Source of the DNA: Streptomyces sp. NBC_01716
GTDB lineage: Bacteria; Actinomycetota; Actinomycetes; Streptomycetales; Streptomycetaceae
NCBI RefSeq assembly: GCF_036248275.1
Contig: NZ_CP109181.1
Span: 5,518,001-5,582,000, forward strand
Direction: 5' to 3'
DNA: 64,000 nt
Both the position numbers and the translations under genes were made by a program. Under the pieces are notes generated by a model. It was not told the origin of the DNA, searched no databases, and saw only the letters and a program-made list of their open reading frames with translations. Positions 33,758 to 42,766 of the stretch are shown here, piece after piece. Each line of letters starts with the position of its first letter. Position 1 is the stretch's first letter.

Positions 33758-33975
33758 CGCCCGCCCCGCTTCTCGGAGGCACGCTGCCGCTCCCACGACT
33801 CGTAGTCCCAGTCCTCGGCGAGGGAGGCGTACTCCTCCAGTGCCGCGATGCGACGGTGCCGGGCGGTGAACTCGCGCAGAGCGGTGTTCACCGCCTCCTT
33901 CTTGGTCCTTATGCCGGATACGCGCATGGCGTCAGCCAGGGCCTGGTCATCAAGGTCGATCGTCGTCAGGCTCAA
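33754..33975 (-). CDS. VapB-type ribbon-helix-helix antitoxin
   Basis: This 73-residue protein starts with a ribbon-helix-helix domain (MSLTTIDLDDQALADAMRVS, TKKEAVNTALREF). It ends in an acidic and aromatic tail (EEYASLAEDWDYESW) that would fill the toxin active site. It would bind its own promoter, where a perfect inverted repeat lies just upstream. Confidence 0.85.
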   Translation of the reverse strand: MSLTTIDLDDQALADAMRVSGIRTKKEAVNTALREFTARHRRIAALEEYASLAEDWDYESWERQRASEKRGGR

Positions 33976-33987
33976 CGGGACTCCCTC

Positions 33988-34015
33988 TGTTTATGAACAA
34001 CAATCTTCATAAACA
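33988..34015. promoter_or_regulatory. Operator of the VapBC module
   Basis: TGTTTATGAA and its exact complement TTCATAAACA flank an 8-nt spacer. The site lies 12 bp upstream of the antitoxin start. It is AT-rich against a GC-rich background, as expected for a ribbon-helix-helix operator and promoter. Confidence 0.8.
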
Positions 34016-34083
34016 GGATAGCTAAAGACTCACACCCCCGCTTGCCCCACGGTGAGAGCAAGGTTGCGTGCCGGTCATCTCGG

Positions 34084-34099
34084 GGCACCGGGGTGAAAC
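34084..34099 (+). promoter_or_regulatory. GlnR-box-like sequence upstream of narK
   Basis: GGCAC-N6-GAAAC agrees with one GlnR half-site pair (gTnAC-N6-GAAAC) except for the T. It lies 52 bp before narK. This fits nitrogen control but is a single weak match. Confidence 0.4.
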
Positions 34100-34151
34100 G
34101 CGGCGTCCCTACGGTCGGGAGTCTTCGAACCGCACCGTCAGTGGAGGCGCG

Positions 34152-35558
34152 ATGACTGGCCCGACGATCACCGATGAGGCACCCGGCGCCGGACGAGGGC
34201 GATGGATCGAGCGGTGGGATCCGGAGGACCCCGTCTTCTGGGAGCGGACCGGCCGCAGGACCGCCCGGCGCAATCTGCTCTTCTCCGTGCTCTCGGAGCA
34301 CATCGGCTTCTCCATCTGGACCCTCTGGTCGGTGATGGTGCTGTTCATGGGGCCCGAGTACGGCGTCGACCCGGCCGGGAAGTTCTTCCTCATCGGCATG
34401 GCCACCTTCGTCGGCGCCCTCGTACGGATCCCGTACACCTTCGCTGTCGCCCGCTTCGGCGGACGCAACTGGACGATCTTCAGCGCCCTGTTGCTGCTCC
34501 TGCCGACCGGCGCCGCGTACGCGGTGATGGAGCCGGGGACCTCGTACACCACCTTCATGGCCGTCGCCGCGCTCACCGGCCTCGGCGGCGGCAACTTCGC
34601 CTCATCCATGACCAACATCAACTCCTTCTTCCCGCTGCGCGAGAAGGGCTGGGCGCTCGGCCTCAACGCGGGCGGCGGCAACGTCGGCGTCCCTGTCGTG
34701 CAGCTCGTCGGGCTGCTGGTGATCGGGACGGCCGGGGCCACGCACCCCAGGATCGTGCTCGCGGTGTATCTGCCGCTGATCGTCGCCGCCGCCGTCTGCG
34801 CCGCGCTGTTCATGGACAACCTGGCACCGGTGCGCAACGACACCGGGGCCGCGAAGGAGGCCGCAGGCGACCGGCACACCTGGATCATGGCCGTGCTCTA
34901 CATCGGGACGTTCGGCTCCTTCATCGGCTACAGCTTCGCCTTCGGTCTGGTGCTCCAGACACAGTTCGGGCGTACGCCGCTGGAGGCGGCCTCGCTGACC
35001 TTCGTGGGACCGCTGCTCGGCTCGCTGATACGGCCCGTCGGCGGCAGGCTCGCCGACCGGCACGGCGGCGCCCGTATCACCCTGTGGAACTTCGCCGGGA
35101 TGGCGGCGGCGACCGTCGTGGTGATCTTCGCCTCGCTGACCGAGTCGCTGCCCGTCTTCCTCGTCGGCTTCACCGCGCTGTTCCTGCTCAGTGGCCTCGG
35201 CAACGGCTCGACGTACAAGATGATCCCCGGCATCTTCCAGACGAAAGCCCTGGCCAGGGGCCTGACGGGGGAGGCGGCGGCGCGGTACGGGCGCCGGCTC
35301 TCCGGCGCGTCCATGGGGCTGATCGGTGCCGTCGGCGCCCTCGGCGGGCTCGGGGTCAACCTCGCCTTCCGGCAGTCCTTCCAGCAGTCGGCGGGTACGG
35401 GCACCGCCGCGTTCGTGGCCTTCCTCGGCTTCTACGCGGTGTGCTCGGCGCTCACCTGGGCGGTATACCTTCGGAAGCAGACGGCCGGACCGGCGACGGA
35501 GGCGGACACCGGAGCCGGGGGCGGCATGCGGCGCGGTCTCGATTACGCGGAGGTGTGA
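34152..35558 (+). CDS. narK: Nitrate/nitrite transporter, NarK family
   Basis: This 468-residue MFS protein of 12 spans has the two nitrate signature regions: ALTGLGGGNFASSMTNINSFFP and the later FLLSGLGNGSTYKMIPGIF. It brings nitrate in or moves nitrite out. The start ATG at 34152 has GGAGG upstream; a frame from 34068 adds unlikely residues. nnaR follows after 61 bp and probably shares the transcript. A GlnR-like box is upstream. Confidence 0.9.
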   Translation: MTGPTITDEAPGAGRGRWIERWDPEDPVFWERTGRRTARRNLLFSVLSEHIGFSIWTLWSVMVLFMGPEYGVDPAGKFFLIGMATFVGALVRIPYTFAVARFGGRNWTIFSALLLLLPTGAAYAVMEPGTSYTTFMAVAALTGLGGGNFASSMTNINSFFPLREKGWALGLNAGGGNVGVPVVQLVGLLVIGTAGATHPRIVLAVYLPLIVAAAVCAALFMDNLAPVRNDTGAAKEAAGDRHTWIMAVLYIGTFGSFIGYSFAFGLVLQTQFGRTPLEAASLTFVGPLLGSLIRPVGGRLADRHGGARITLWNFAGMAAATVVVIFASLTESLPVFLVGFTALFLLSGLGNGSTYKMIPGIFQTKALARGLTGEAAARYGRRLSGASMGLIGAVGALGGLGVNLAFRQSFQQSAGTGTAAFVAFLGFYAVCSALTWAVYLRKQTAGPATEADTGAGGGMRRGLDYAEV

Positions 35559-35619
35559 GCCCGGCTCCGCGTCGGAGCCGTACCGGAGCCGTACGGACGA
35601 GAGAGCGGGACCCCAGACC

Positions 35620-36762
35620 ATGTCCGAACAGCAGCAGCACGGCCCACTCGCCGGATTCACCGTCGGCGTCACCGCCGCCAGGCGCGCCGACGAACTGGGG
35701 GCGCTGCTCACGCGGCGCGGCGCCGTCGTCGTGCACGCCCCCGCCCTGCGTATCGTGCCGGTCTCCGACGACACCGAACTCCTCGCCGCCACCAAGGAGT
35801 TGATCGCCGCCCCGCCCCATGTGGTGATCGCCACGACGGCCATCGGCTTCCGCGGCTGGGTGGAGGCGGCCGAGGGCTGGGGTTACGGCCAGGACCTGCT
35901 GGAGTGTCTGCGCGGCACCGAACTGCTGGCGCGCGGCCCGAAGGTGAAGGGCGCGATCCGCGCCGCCGGGCTGACCGAGGAGTGGTCGCCGGAGTCCGAG
36001 TCCATGGCGGAGGTGCTCGACCGGCTGCTGACCGAGGGCGTCGACGGACGCCGGGTGGCGCTCCAGCTGCACGGGGAGCCGCTGCCCGGTTTCGTGGAGG
36101 CGCTGCGGGCCGGGGGCGCCGAGGTCGTCGTCGTACCGGTCTACCGCTGGATGCCGCCCGAGGACATCGCGCCCGTCGACCGGCTCATCGAGGCGACCGT
36201 CGCGCGGACCCTGGACGCCGTCACGTTCACCAGCGCGCCCGCCGCCGCGTCGCTGTTCTCGCGGGCCAGGGAGCGCGGTCTGCTGGACGCGCTGGTCGAG
36301 GCGCTCCACCACGATGTGCTCGCCGCCTGCGTGGGGCCTGTCACGGCCCTGCCGCTCCAGGAGCACGGTATCGACACCGTGCAGCCCGAACGCTTCCGCC
36401 TGGGCCCGCTGGTTCAGGTCCTCTGCCTCGAACTGCCGGGCCGCACACGGACCTTGACGGTCGCGGGCCGCCGCTTCGAGATCCGTGGCCACGCGGTGCT
36501 GCTGGACGGCGAGCCCCGGCCCGTACCGCCCGCCGGAATGGCCCTGGTGACCGCGCTCGCCAAGCGGCCGGGCTGGGTGGTCTCGCGGGCCGATCTGCTG
36601 AGGGCCCTGCCGGGGGCGGGCAGCGACGAGCACGCCGTCGAGACCGCCATGGCCCGGCTCCGTACGGCACTCGGGGCGCCGGAACTGATCCAGACGGTCG
36701 TCAAGCGCGGCTACCGGCTGGCGCTGGATCCGGCGGCCGGCACGAAGTACGACAGCGCGTGA
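35620..36762 (+). CDS. nnaR: NnaR: HemD-like domain fused to winged-helix DNA-binding domain
   Basis: This 380-residue protein has residues about 10-265 like uroporphyrinogen-III synthase (FTVGVTAARRADELGALLTRRGA, then TFTSAPAAASLF). Residues about 285-375 are an OmpR-type winged helix (RPGWVVSRADLLRALPG, VETAMARLRTALG, TVVKRGYRLAL). In S. coelicolor, NnaR works with GlnR to switch on nitrate and nitrite assimilation genes. Adjacency to narK supports this role. The HemD part may sense a tetrapyrrole linked to sirohaem supply rather than act as an enzyme. Confidence 0.85.
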   Translation: MSEQQQHGPLAGFTVGVTAARRADELGALLTRRGAVVVHAPALRIVPVSDDTELLAATKELIAAPPHVVIATTAIGFRGWVEAAEGWGYGQDLLECLRGTELLARGPKVKGAIRAAGLTEEWSPESESMAEVLDRLLTEGVDGRRVALQLHGEPLPGFVEALRAGGAEVVVVPVYRWMPPEDIAPVDRLIEATVARTLDAVTFTSAPAAASLFSRARERGLLDALVEALHHDVLAACVGPVTALPLQEHGIDTVQPERFRLGPLVQVLCLELPGRTRTLTVAGRRFEIRGHAVLLDGEPRPVPPAGMALVTALAKRPGWVVSRADLLRALPGAGSDEHAVETAMARLRTALGAPELIQTVVKRGYRLALDPAAGTKYDSA

Positions 36763-36857
36763 GGACAGACTGCTCGAACAGCGGGCCAGTGACCGTCCGT
36801 CGATCACGGGCACCCGCTGCGGTACCGAACCGGAACCTGGGCGTCTATTTTAATCGG

Positions 36858-37385
36858 ATGGTCAACGACTCTCCTCAGTTCCGGCCCGCGCGCGCGGAGG
36901 ACGCCGGTGCTCTCGCCGCGGCGCTCCTGCGCAACAGGGATCACATGGGTCCCTGGTCGCCGTACCGCCCGGCCGACTTCTTCACCCCCGAGGCGCAGGC
37001 CACCCTGCTGTCCGACCCCTCCGCCCTGCGCTGGCTCTTCGTCGACGGGCCCGATGTCGTGGGCCAGGCCACCCTCTCGACCCTCGTGCTCGGACCGTTC
37101 CGCAGCGCGAGCCTCGGCTACTGGACCGACGCCGCGTACACCGGGCGCGGACTGGCCACCCGCGCGGTCGAGGAGGTCTGCCGGGCCGCTCTGGAGGATC
37201 TGGGGCTGCACCGGATCGAGGCGAGCACGATGCCGTCCAACATCGGCTCGCAACGGGTCCTGGGCAAATGCGGGTTCGGGCTCATCGGGACGGCGCCGCG
37301 CTATCTGCACATCGACGGGGCCTGGCGTGACCACCATCTCTACCAGCGGATCCTGCACGACGGGCCGCCGAACAGGGCGCTGTAG
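36858..37385 (+). CDS. GNAT-family N-acetyltransferase (RimJ/RimL type)
   Basis: This 175-residue protein has the GNAT fold. The acetyl-CoA loop is YTGRGLATRAVEEVC, the conserved Asn is in MPSNIGSQRVLGKCGF, and it ends with the usual DHHLYQRIL. RimJ/L relatives acetylate N-termini of ribosomal proteins or small amines. The substrate is not known. It stands between nnaR and the CGNR gene. Confidence 0.82.
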   Translation: MVNDSPQFRPARAEDAGALAAALLRNRDHMGPWSPYRPADFFTPEAQATLLSDPSALRWLFVDGPDVVGQATLSTLVLGPFRSASLGYWTDAAYTGRGLATRAVEEVCRAALEDLGLHRIEASTMPSNIGSQRVLGKCGFGLIGTAPRYLHIDGAWRDHHLYQRILHDGPPNRAL

Positions 37386-37571
37386 CGCGCCGCGGAACCG
37401 GCCGCACCGTAAAGCCGTAAGAGGGCGTTCCGGGGGCCCGGGTTCCGTCCCGCGCCCAGAATTCACCGGACGAGGTTGAGTTGAGTTGCTTCCGGAGGGG
37501 TGCCGGAGTCGTGCCGGGGCATGCACTCTGGGGAGTAAGCGGCAGGACGGTACCGAGGCGGTGACAGGCAC

Positions 37572-38174
37572 ATGACTACGGGCGTGGGCTCGTACGAGTG
37601 GAGATTCGACTCCGGGCGCGTCTGCCTGGATCTGGTGGCCACCGGAGAGCCGGACCCGAAGGGGTTCGAAGAGAAGCCGCCGGAGGGCGACGCGGGACTC
37701 CTCGGCCGGTGGCTCACCGGCTCGGGCCTCGTGCCCCCGGGTACCCCGCTCATCGGCGTCGACACCGGCTGGGTCCGGCGCTTCCACGAACTGCGCGACT
37801 GCGTGGGCCAGTTGGTACGCGCGGAGATCGACGGACGGTACGCGGCAGCGGCGCTGGAGCGCGTCAACGTGATCGCGGCCGGCGCACCGCCCGGGATCCG
37901 GGCCGTACGTGAGCCGGGCGGCGGCCTCGTCCGCACCCTGAGCGACGAACCCGAATGCGGCGCGCTGCTCGCGGCGGTGGCCAGGGACACGGTGGACCTG
38001 CTGACCGATCCCGTCGCGCGGGCGCGACTGCGGCAGTGCGAGGGCGACAGCTGCCGGCGGGTGTACCTGGACACCTCACGCGGTCGCCGCCGCCGCTGGT
38101 GTTCCAGCGAGGTGTGCGGCAACAGGGAACGGGTCGCGAGACACCGCCGCCGCGCGGCCCTCGCCCGCGCCTGA
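37572..38174 (+). CDS. CGNR zinc-finger protein
   Basis: This 200-residue protein has an N-terminal ABATE-like domain (FDSGRVCLDLVATG) and the C-terminal CGNR zinc finger (RQCEGDSCRRVYLDTSRGRRRRWCSSEVCGNRERVARHRRR). Members of this family are presumed nucleic-acid-binding stress regulators. The start is ATG with a clear upstream GC gap. It is monocistronic. Confidence 0.8.
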   Translation: MTTGVGSYEWRFDSGRVCLDLVATGEPDPKGFEEKPPEGDAGLLGRWLTGSGLVPPGTPLIGVDTGWVRRFHELRDCVGQLVRAEIDGRYAAAALERVNVIAAGAPPGIRAVREPGGGLVRTLSDEPECGALLAAVARDTVDLLTDPVARARLRQCEGDSCRRVYLDTSRGRRRRWCSSEVCGNRERVARHRRRAALARA

Positions 38175-38339
38175 CCCGCCGAACCCACGCCCGACCCCGG
38201 TCCTGGTCCGGCTCGGGCACCCCCGTATAAAGATCTTGAAAGATTTCCGCTGCGCCGTTGAGCAGATCCCTTCACGGGTCCGTAAGTCACCGTGATGGGA
38301 ACAAGCAGCCGTCTCAAGGTCTCGACCCGGGAGGTTCAG

Positions 38340-38927
38340 GTGCGCAAGGATGCGGCCGTGGCCGATGACCGACCTCACCGGGCCCGGCACCGGAGCGAGG
38401 CACAGCGCACCAATTCCTCCGTTCCCGACGAGGAGTTGATGCGCGCCCTTTACCGGGAACACGCCGGACCGCTGCTCGCCTACGTCCTGCGCCTCGTCGC
38501 GGGTGACCGGCAACGGGCCGAGGACGTCGTGCAGGAGACGCTCATCCGTGCCTGGAAGAACGCCGGTCAGCTCAATCGGGCGACCGGCTCTGTCCGACCC
38601 TGGCTGGTGACGGTCGCACGACGCATCGTCATCGACGGTCACCGCAGCCGGCAGGCCCGGCCGCAGGAGGTCGACCCGTCGCCGCTGGAGGTCATGCCCG
38701 CGGAGGACGAGATCGACAAGGCGTTGTGGCTGATGACGCTCTCTGATGCCCTCGATGATTTGACCCCCGCCCACCGGGAAGTTCTGGTGGAGACGTACTT
38801 CAAGGGACGCACGGTCAACGAGGCCGCCGAGACGCTTGGTATACCCAGTGGGACCGTGCGTTCGCGGGTGTTCTACGCACTGCGGTCCATGAAGCTCGCG
38901 CTGGAGGAGAGGGGGGTCTCGGCATGA
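38340..38927 (+). CDS. sigU: ECF sigma factor SigU
   Basis: This 195-residue ECF sigma factor has region 2 (ELMRALYREHAGPLLAYVLRL, then AEDVVQETLIRAWKNAG) and region 4 (LTPAHREVLVETYFKGRTVNEAAETLGIPSGTVRSRV). It directs RNA polymerase to an envelope-related regulon. The GTG at 38340 has GGGAGG 5 nt upstream, which is better than GTG 38292, though the latter is also in frame. The stop overlaps the anti-sigma start (ATGA). The name is taken from the sigU-rsuA pair in S. coelicolor at the same position. Confidence 0.87.
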   Translation: MRKDAAVADDRPHRARHRSEAQRTNSSVPDEELMRALYREHAGPLLAYVLRLVAGDRQRAEDVVQETLIRAWKNAGQLNRATGSVRPWLVTVARRIVIDGHRSRQARPQEVDPSPLEVMPAEDEIDKALWLMTLSDALDDLTPAHREVLVETYFKGRTVNEAAETLGIPSGTVRSRVFYALRSMKLALEERGVSA

Positions 38928-39799
38928 CGACGTACGAGCAGTCCGGGCAGGGCGACGGCACGACCGCGCACGACGCGGCGGCGGCGTACGTGCTCGGCAT
39001 TCTGGACGAGGCCGACGCCACCGCCTTCGAGGCGCACCTCGCCGGCTGCCACATCTGCGCGCTCCATCTGGAGGAGTTCGCCGGGATGGAGCCGATGCTC
39101 GCCATGCTGGCGGACAATCCGGACCCGGTGGGGCAGTCGTCGCCGTTCGGCCGGTCGGATCCCTTCGGGCGGTCCGCGGCCCCCTCGGCGTCGCCCTTCG
39201 GGCACACCGCGCCCGCGCCGCCGACGGCGCCCGCCGTCACCGTCCAGCCCAGTCCGCGGCTGCTCGACCGGCTCGTGGACGAGGTCGCGGTCAAGCGCGC
39301 CAAGCGCAGGCGCCGGTCGATGTATCTGGTGGCCGCGGCCGCCGCGCTGGTCATCGGCGGTCCCGCGGTGGCGGTCGTCGCCACTTCCGGCGACGGTGGC
39401 ACGAGCAACCAGGCCGGGGACCCGCACCCCACCAGCCCCGCCGAGGACGCCTTCATGGAGCACATGCCGGAGAAGGTCGAGGCGACGGACCCCGTCACCA
39501 AGGTCAGCGCGACCGTCGGCATGGAGCCCAAGGGCTGGGGGACCCACGCGGCCCTGGAGCTGAAGAACGTCAAGGGGCCGCTCAAGTGCAGCCTCATCGC
39601 CGTGTCCAAGACCGGCGAGGAGGAGATCGTCACCTCCTGGGCCGTGCCGAAGTGGGGTTACGGCATCCCGGACAGCACGCACGAGGTGGCGAAGAACCCG
39701 CTGTACGTGCACGGCGGCTCGGCCATGGAGCGCAACGACATCGATCACTTCGAGGTCCGGACCTTCGACGGCAAGCGTCTGGTGGAGGTCGAGGCCTGA
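38924..39799 (+). CDS. rsuA: Anti-sigma factor RsuA (ZAS domain, single span)
   Basis: This 291-residue membrane protein has a zinc-binding anti-sigma domain at the N-terminus (HDAAAAYVLGILDE, then HLAGCHIC, the HxxxCxxC motif). A Pro/Ser/Phe-rich linker, one span (SMYLVAAAAALVIGGPAVAVV) and an external domain of about 130 residues follow. It holds SigU at the membrane until a signal releases it, probably by regulated proteolysis. It is translationally coupled to sigU. Confidence 0.88.
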   Translation: MTTYEQSGQGDGTTAHDAAAAYVLGILDEADATAFEAHLAGCHICALHLEEFAGMEPMLAMLADNPDPVGQSSPFGRSDPFGRSAAPSASPFGHTAPAPPTAPAVTVQPSPRLLDRLVDEVAVKRAKRRRRSMYLVAAAAALVIGGPAVAVVATSGDGGTSNQAGDPHPTSPAEDAFMEHMPEKVEATDPVTKVSATVGMEPKGWGTHAALELKNVKGPLKCSLIAVSKTGEEEIVTSWAVPKWGYGIPDSTHEVAKNPLYVHGGSAMERNDIDHFEVRTFDGKRLVEVEA

Positions 39800-39860
39800 C
39801 ATACCCGCCCCCTTCGCGTACGGTTGACGGCTGCCCAGTGCACGTCAGAAGGGGGCCTCG

Positions 39861-42404
39861 GTGGCCGCGCAGGATGCCGCTGTTGAATCCGCCGGATCGG
39901 TGGTCGATCCCGTACGGGACAAGGGAAACGACGCCATAAGCGACCCCGTTCACGCGACGGGGAAGGACCGCGCGCGCGCCGCGGGGGCCGACTCCGTACG
40001 CGACCGCGAGATCGGTGTCGAACAGGAACATCTCGACCAGGTCTACCGCCGCCTCGAAGAGAAGATCGACGAGGCGGAGTTCCTGATGAACGACGCCGCC
40101 AAGCGCGGTCAGGTCGGCACGCCCGGCGCGCTCGCCGAACGCGACGCGCAGGTGTTCCGGGCCGGGATCCATCTCAACCGGCTCAACAACGAATTCGAGG
40201 ACTTCCTCTTCGGGCGGGTCGACCTGCTGCGCGGCAAGGACGGCAAGAAGGGCCCGGACGGCGCGTACACCTCCGTCGAGCCCGCCGACAACGCCGTACG
40301 CGACGACGACACCGCCGACATCGCCGAGACGCTGCACATCGGCCGTATCGGAGTCCTGGACTCCGACTACTCGCCGCTGGTCATCGACTGGCGGGCGCCC
40401 GCCGCGGCGCCGTTCTACCGCTCGACCCCGGTCGACCCCGGCCGGGTCGTACGGCGCCGGGTCATCCGCTCCAAGGGCCGCAAGGTCCTCGGCGTCGAGG
40501 ACGACCTGATGCGTCCGGAGCTGACCGCGCGGCTGAACGGCGCGGTGCTCCCCGTCATCGGCGACGGCGCGCTCATGGCGGCCCTCGGCCAGGCCCGCAG
40601 CCACACCATGCGGGACATCGTCTCCTCCATCCAGGCCGAGCAGGACCTGGTGATCCGCGCGCCCGCCGCGTCCGTCACCGAGGTGTCGGGCGGTCCCGGC
40701 ACCGGCAAGACCGCCGTCGCGCTGCACCGCGCCGCCTATCTGCTGTACCAGGACAGACGGCGGTACGCGGGCGGCATCCTGGTCGTCTCGCCGACGCCGC
40801 TGCTCGTCGCGTACACCGAAGGCGTGCTGCCGTCCCTGGGCGAGGAGGGGCAGGTCGCGATCCGCGCGGTCGGGTCGCTCGTGGACGGCGCGGAGGCCAC
40901 CGCGTACGACGAACCCGCCGTGTCCCGCGTCAAGGGCTCGGCGCGCATGCTGAAGGTGCTGCGCAAGGCGGCGCGCGGGGCCCTGGAGGGGGACCGGACG
41001 CCCGCCGGGGGCCGCGCCGGGCGTGGTGGCCCGGCAGCCGGCCCGGGAGGCGGCCAGCTCTCCTTCGGGGGCGACGACAGCGGTGACGGCGACCCGTCCG
41101 GCGTGTCCGGGCGCGCCGTGACCCCCACCCGGCTGCGGGTGGTCGCCTTCGGCCGCCGCCTGGAGCTCGAATCCGACGAGCTGCACCGCATCAGGCAGTC
41201 CGCCCTCACCGGCACCGCCCCCGTCAACCTGCTGCGCCCGCGCGCCCGCAAACTCCTGCTCGACGCCCTGTGGGCGAAGTCCGGCGCGGCGTCACGGGCC
41301 GGGGACCATATGGCCGGCGGCGATGCCGAGCTGGCCGCCGAACTGCGCGCCGGCTTCGACGAGGACGTGTCGTCCGAGGACAGCTTCACCGAATTCCTGG
41401 ACATCTGGTGGCCCGAACTCACCGCGCGCGGAGTGCTGGCCGCGATGGCCGACGAGCGCCGGCTCGGCCGCTGGGCCCGCCGCGTCCTCAACCCGGGCGA
41501 GACCAGGAGGGTCGCCCGCTCCCTGCGGCGCGCGGGCCCCGACGGCACGGGACCCCTGTCCGTGCACGACGTGGCGATCCTCGACGAGCTGGAGCAGCTG
41601 CTCGGCTCACCGCCCCGCCGGCGCAAGCGCCGCGAGCAGGACCCGCTGGACCAGCTGACCGGGCTCGAAGAGCTGATGCCGCAGCGCGAGGAGTCCCAGT
41701 GGGAGCGCGCCGAGCGGCTGGCGGCGGAGCGTACGGAGTACGCCCACGTCATCGTGGACGAGGCGCAGGACCTCACCCCGATGCAGTGGCGGATGGTCGG
41801 CCGCCGTGGCCGGCACGCCACCTGGACCGTGGTCGGCGACGCCGCCCAGTCGTCCTGGTCCGACCCGGACGAGGCCGCCGAGGCACGCGACGAGGCCCTG
41901 GGCAACCGCCCGCGCCGCCACTTCACCCTCACGGTGAACTACCGCAACCCGGCCGAGATCGCGGCCCTCGCCGCCAAGGTGCTGGCCCTCGCGATGCCCG
42001 GCATGGAGTCCCCGGCCGCCGTCCGCTCCACGGGCGTCGAGCCGCGCTTCGGCGCCGTACGCGACGGTGACCTGGCCCGCACCGTACGGGAGGAGGCCGC
42101 GCGCCTCCTGGACCGTGTCGACGGCACGATCGGCGTGGTCGTCGCGATGAGCCGCCGGGAACAGGCGGCACGCTGGCTGGCGGGGCTCGGCGACCGGGTG
42201 GTGGCGCTCGGCAGCCTGGAGGCCAAGGGGCTGGAGTACGACGCCACGGTGGTCGTATCGCCGGCCGAGATCGCCGACGAGTCCCCGGCCGGACTGCGGG
42301 TGCTGTACGTGGCCCTCACCCGCGCGACCCAACAGCTGACGGTCGTCTCGGCGGACCGCGACGACCCCGACGAGCAGGGAGTTCCCGACCTCCTCAGAGA
42401 ATGA
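39861..42404 (+). CDS. helD: HelD-type RNA polymerase recycling ATPase (UvrD/Rep-like)
   Basis: This 847-residue protein has the actinobacterial HelD layout. A long N-terminal coiled coil (EQEHLDQVYRRLEEKIDEAEFLMNDAAK) would enter the secondary channel of RNA polymerase. Two UvrD-like ATPase lobes follow with Walker A GGPGTGKTA, Walker B VIVDEAQDLTPMQW, QSSW and the motif-VI-like LYVALTRAT. A low-complexity Gly/Arg insertion lies near residues 375-415. HelD removes stalled polymerase from nucleic acid. HelR, its rifamycin-resistance relative, carries an RAE upstream; none is seen here. The start is GTG. Confidence 0.85.
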   Translation: MAAQDAAVESAGSVVDPVRDKGNDAISDPVHATGKDRARAAGADSVRDREIGVEQEHLDQVYRRLEEKIDEAEFLMNDAAKRGQVGTPGALAERDAQVFRAGIHLNRLNNEFEDFLFGRVDLLRGKDGKKGPDGAYTSVEPADNAVRDDDTADIAETLHIGRIGVLDSDYSPLVIDWRAPAAAPFYRSTPVDPGRVVRRRVIRSKGRKVLGVEDDLMRPELTARLNGAVLPVIGDGALMAALGQARSHTMRDIVSSIQAEQDLVIRAPAASVTEVSGGPGTGKTAVALHRAAYLLYQDRRRYAGGILVVSPTPLLVAYTEGVLPSLGEEGQVAIRAVGSLVDGAEATAYDEPAVSRVKGSARMLKVLRKAARGALEGDRTPAGGRAGRGGPAAGPGGGQLSFGGDDSGDGDPSGVSGRAVTPTRLRVVAFGRRLELESDELHRIRQSALTGTAPVNLLRPRARKLLLDALWAKSGAASRAGDHMAGGDAELAAELRAGFDEDVSSEDSFTEFLDIWWPELTARGVLAAMADERRLGRWARRVLNPGETRRVARSLRRAGPDGTGPLSVHDVAILDELEQLLGSPPRRRKRREQDPLDQLTGLEELMPQREESQWERAERLAAERTEYAHVIVDEAQDLTPMQWRMVGRRGRHATWTVVGDAAQSSWSDPDEAAEARDEALGNRPRRHFTLTVNYRNPAEIAALAAKVLALAMPGMESPAAVRSTGVEPRFGAVRDGDLARTVREEAARLLDRVDGTIGVVVAMSRREQAARWLAGLGDRVVALGSLEAKGLEYDATVVVSPAEIADESPAGLRVLYVALTRATQQLTVVSADRDDPDEQGVPDLLRE

Positions 42405-42428
42405 CCCGCAAGTCAACTCACTTGCGGG
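42405..42428 (+). terminator. Hairpin after helD
   Basis: A 9-bp perfect stem (CCCGCAAGT and complement) with a 6-nt loop begins at the base after the helD stop. Confidence 0.6.
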
Positions 42429-42766
42429 AATCACTTTCCTGGGTGGCTTGTTACCCTGGTGGCGGCACCGACTCGATCCAAGCCCCCGGGCCCAACCTTC
42501 GTCGCTTCGAGCGACCACTTGCCGCGAGGCGAGCATGGCGGGTCGGTGCCGTCCTTTTCTTCTTAGTGTTCACGGACATTCACCGGAATACGTCTTCACA
42601 GGAGCGGGTCCGCGTCACACACTGACGCGGACCCGCTCCTGATTTCCCGGCCAGACCCCCCGTTACCGCCTACCAGCAGGTAGGTGCGACGATCGGAAAG
42701 TTCCGCCGGACCCCAGGGGCGAGGCGGTGCGGCAAGTGAAGCCAGGGAAAGCAGAGGAACACGGTC
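42429..42766. other. 338-bp intergenic stretch before the malic enzyme gene
   Basis: No protein gene is supported here. A strong hairpin lies at 42600-42640, after which the promoter of the malic enzyme gene should lie. The part from 42440 to 42590 has no recognisable motif. Confidence 0.5.
42600..42640. terminator. Strong hairpin upstream of the malic enzyme gene
   Basis: An 18-bp perfect stem (AGGAGCGGGTCCGCGTCA and complement) with a 5-nt loop. It most likely ends transcription entering from the helD side. Confidence 0.75.

Noticed and set aside
39801..39860. RAE before helD
   Set aside because: The bases before the start contain no GGGGCTTG/CAAG-CCC dyad.
42440..42590. Riboswitch upstream of the malic enzyme gene
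   Set aside because: No conserved riboswitch core could be recognised by eye. A covariance search would be needed.
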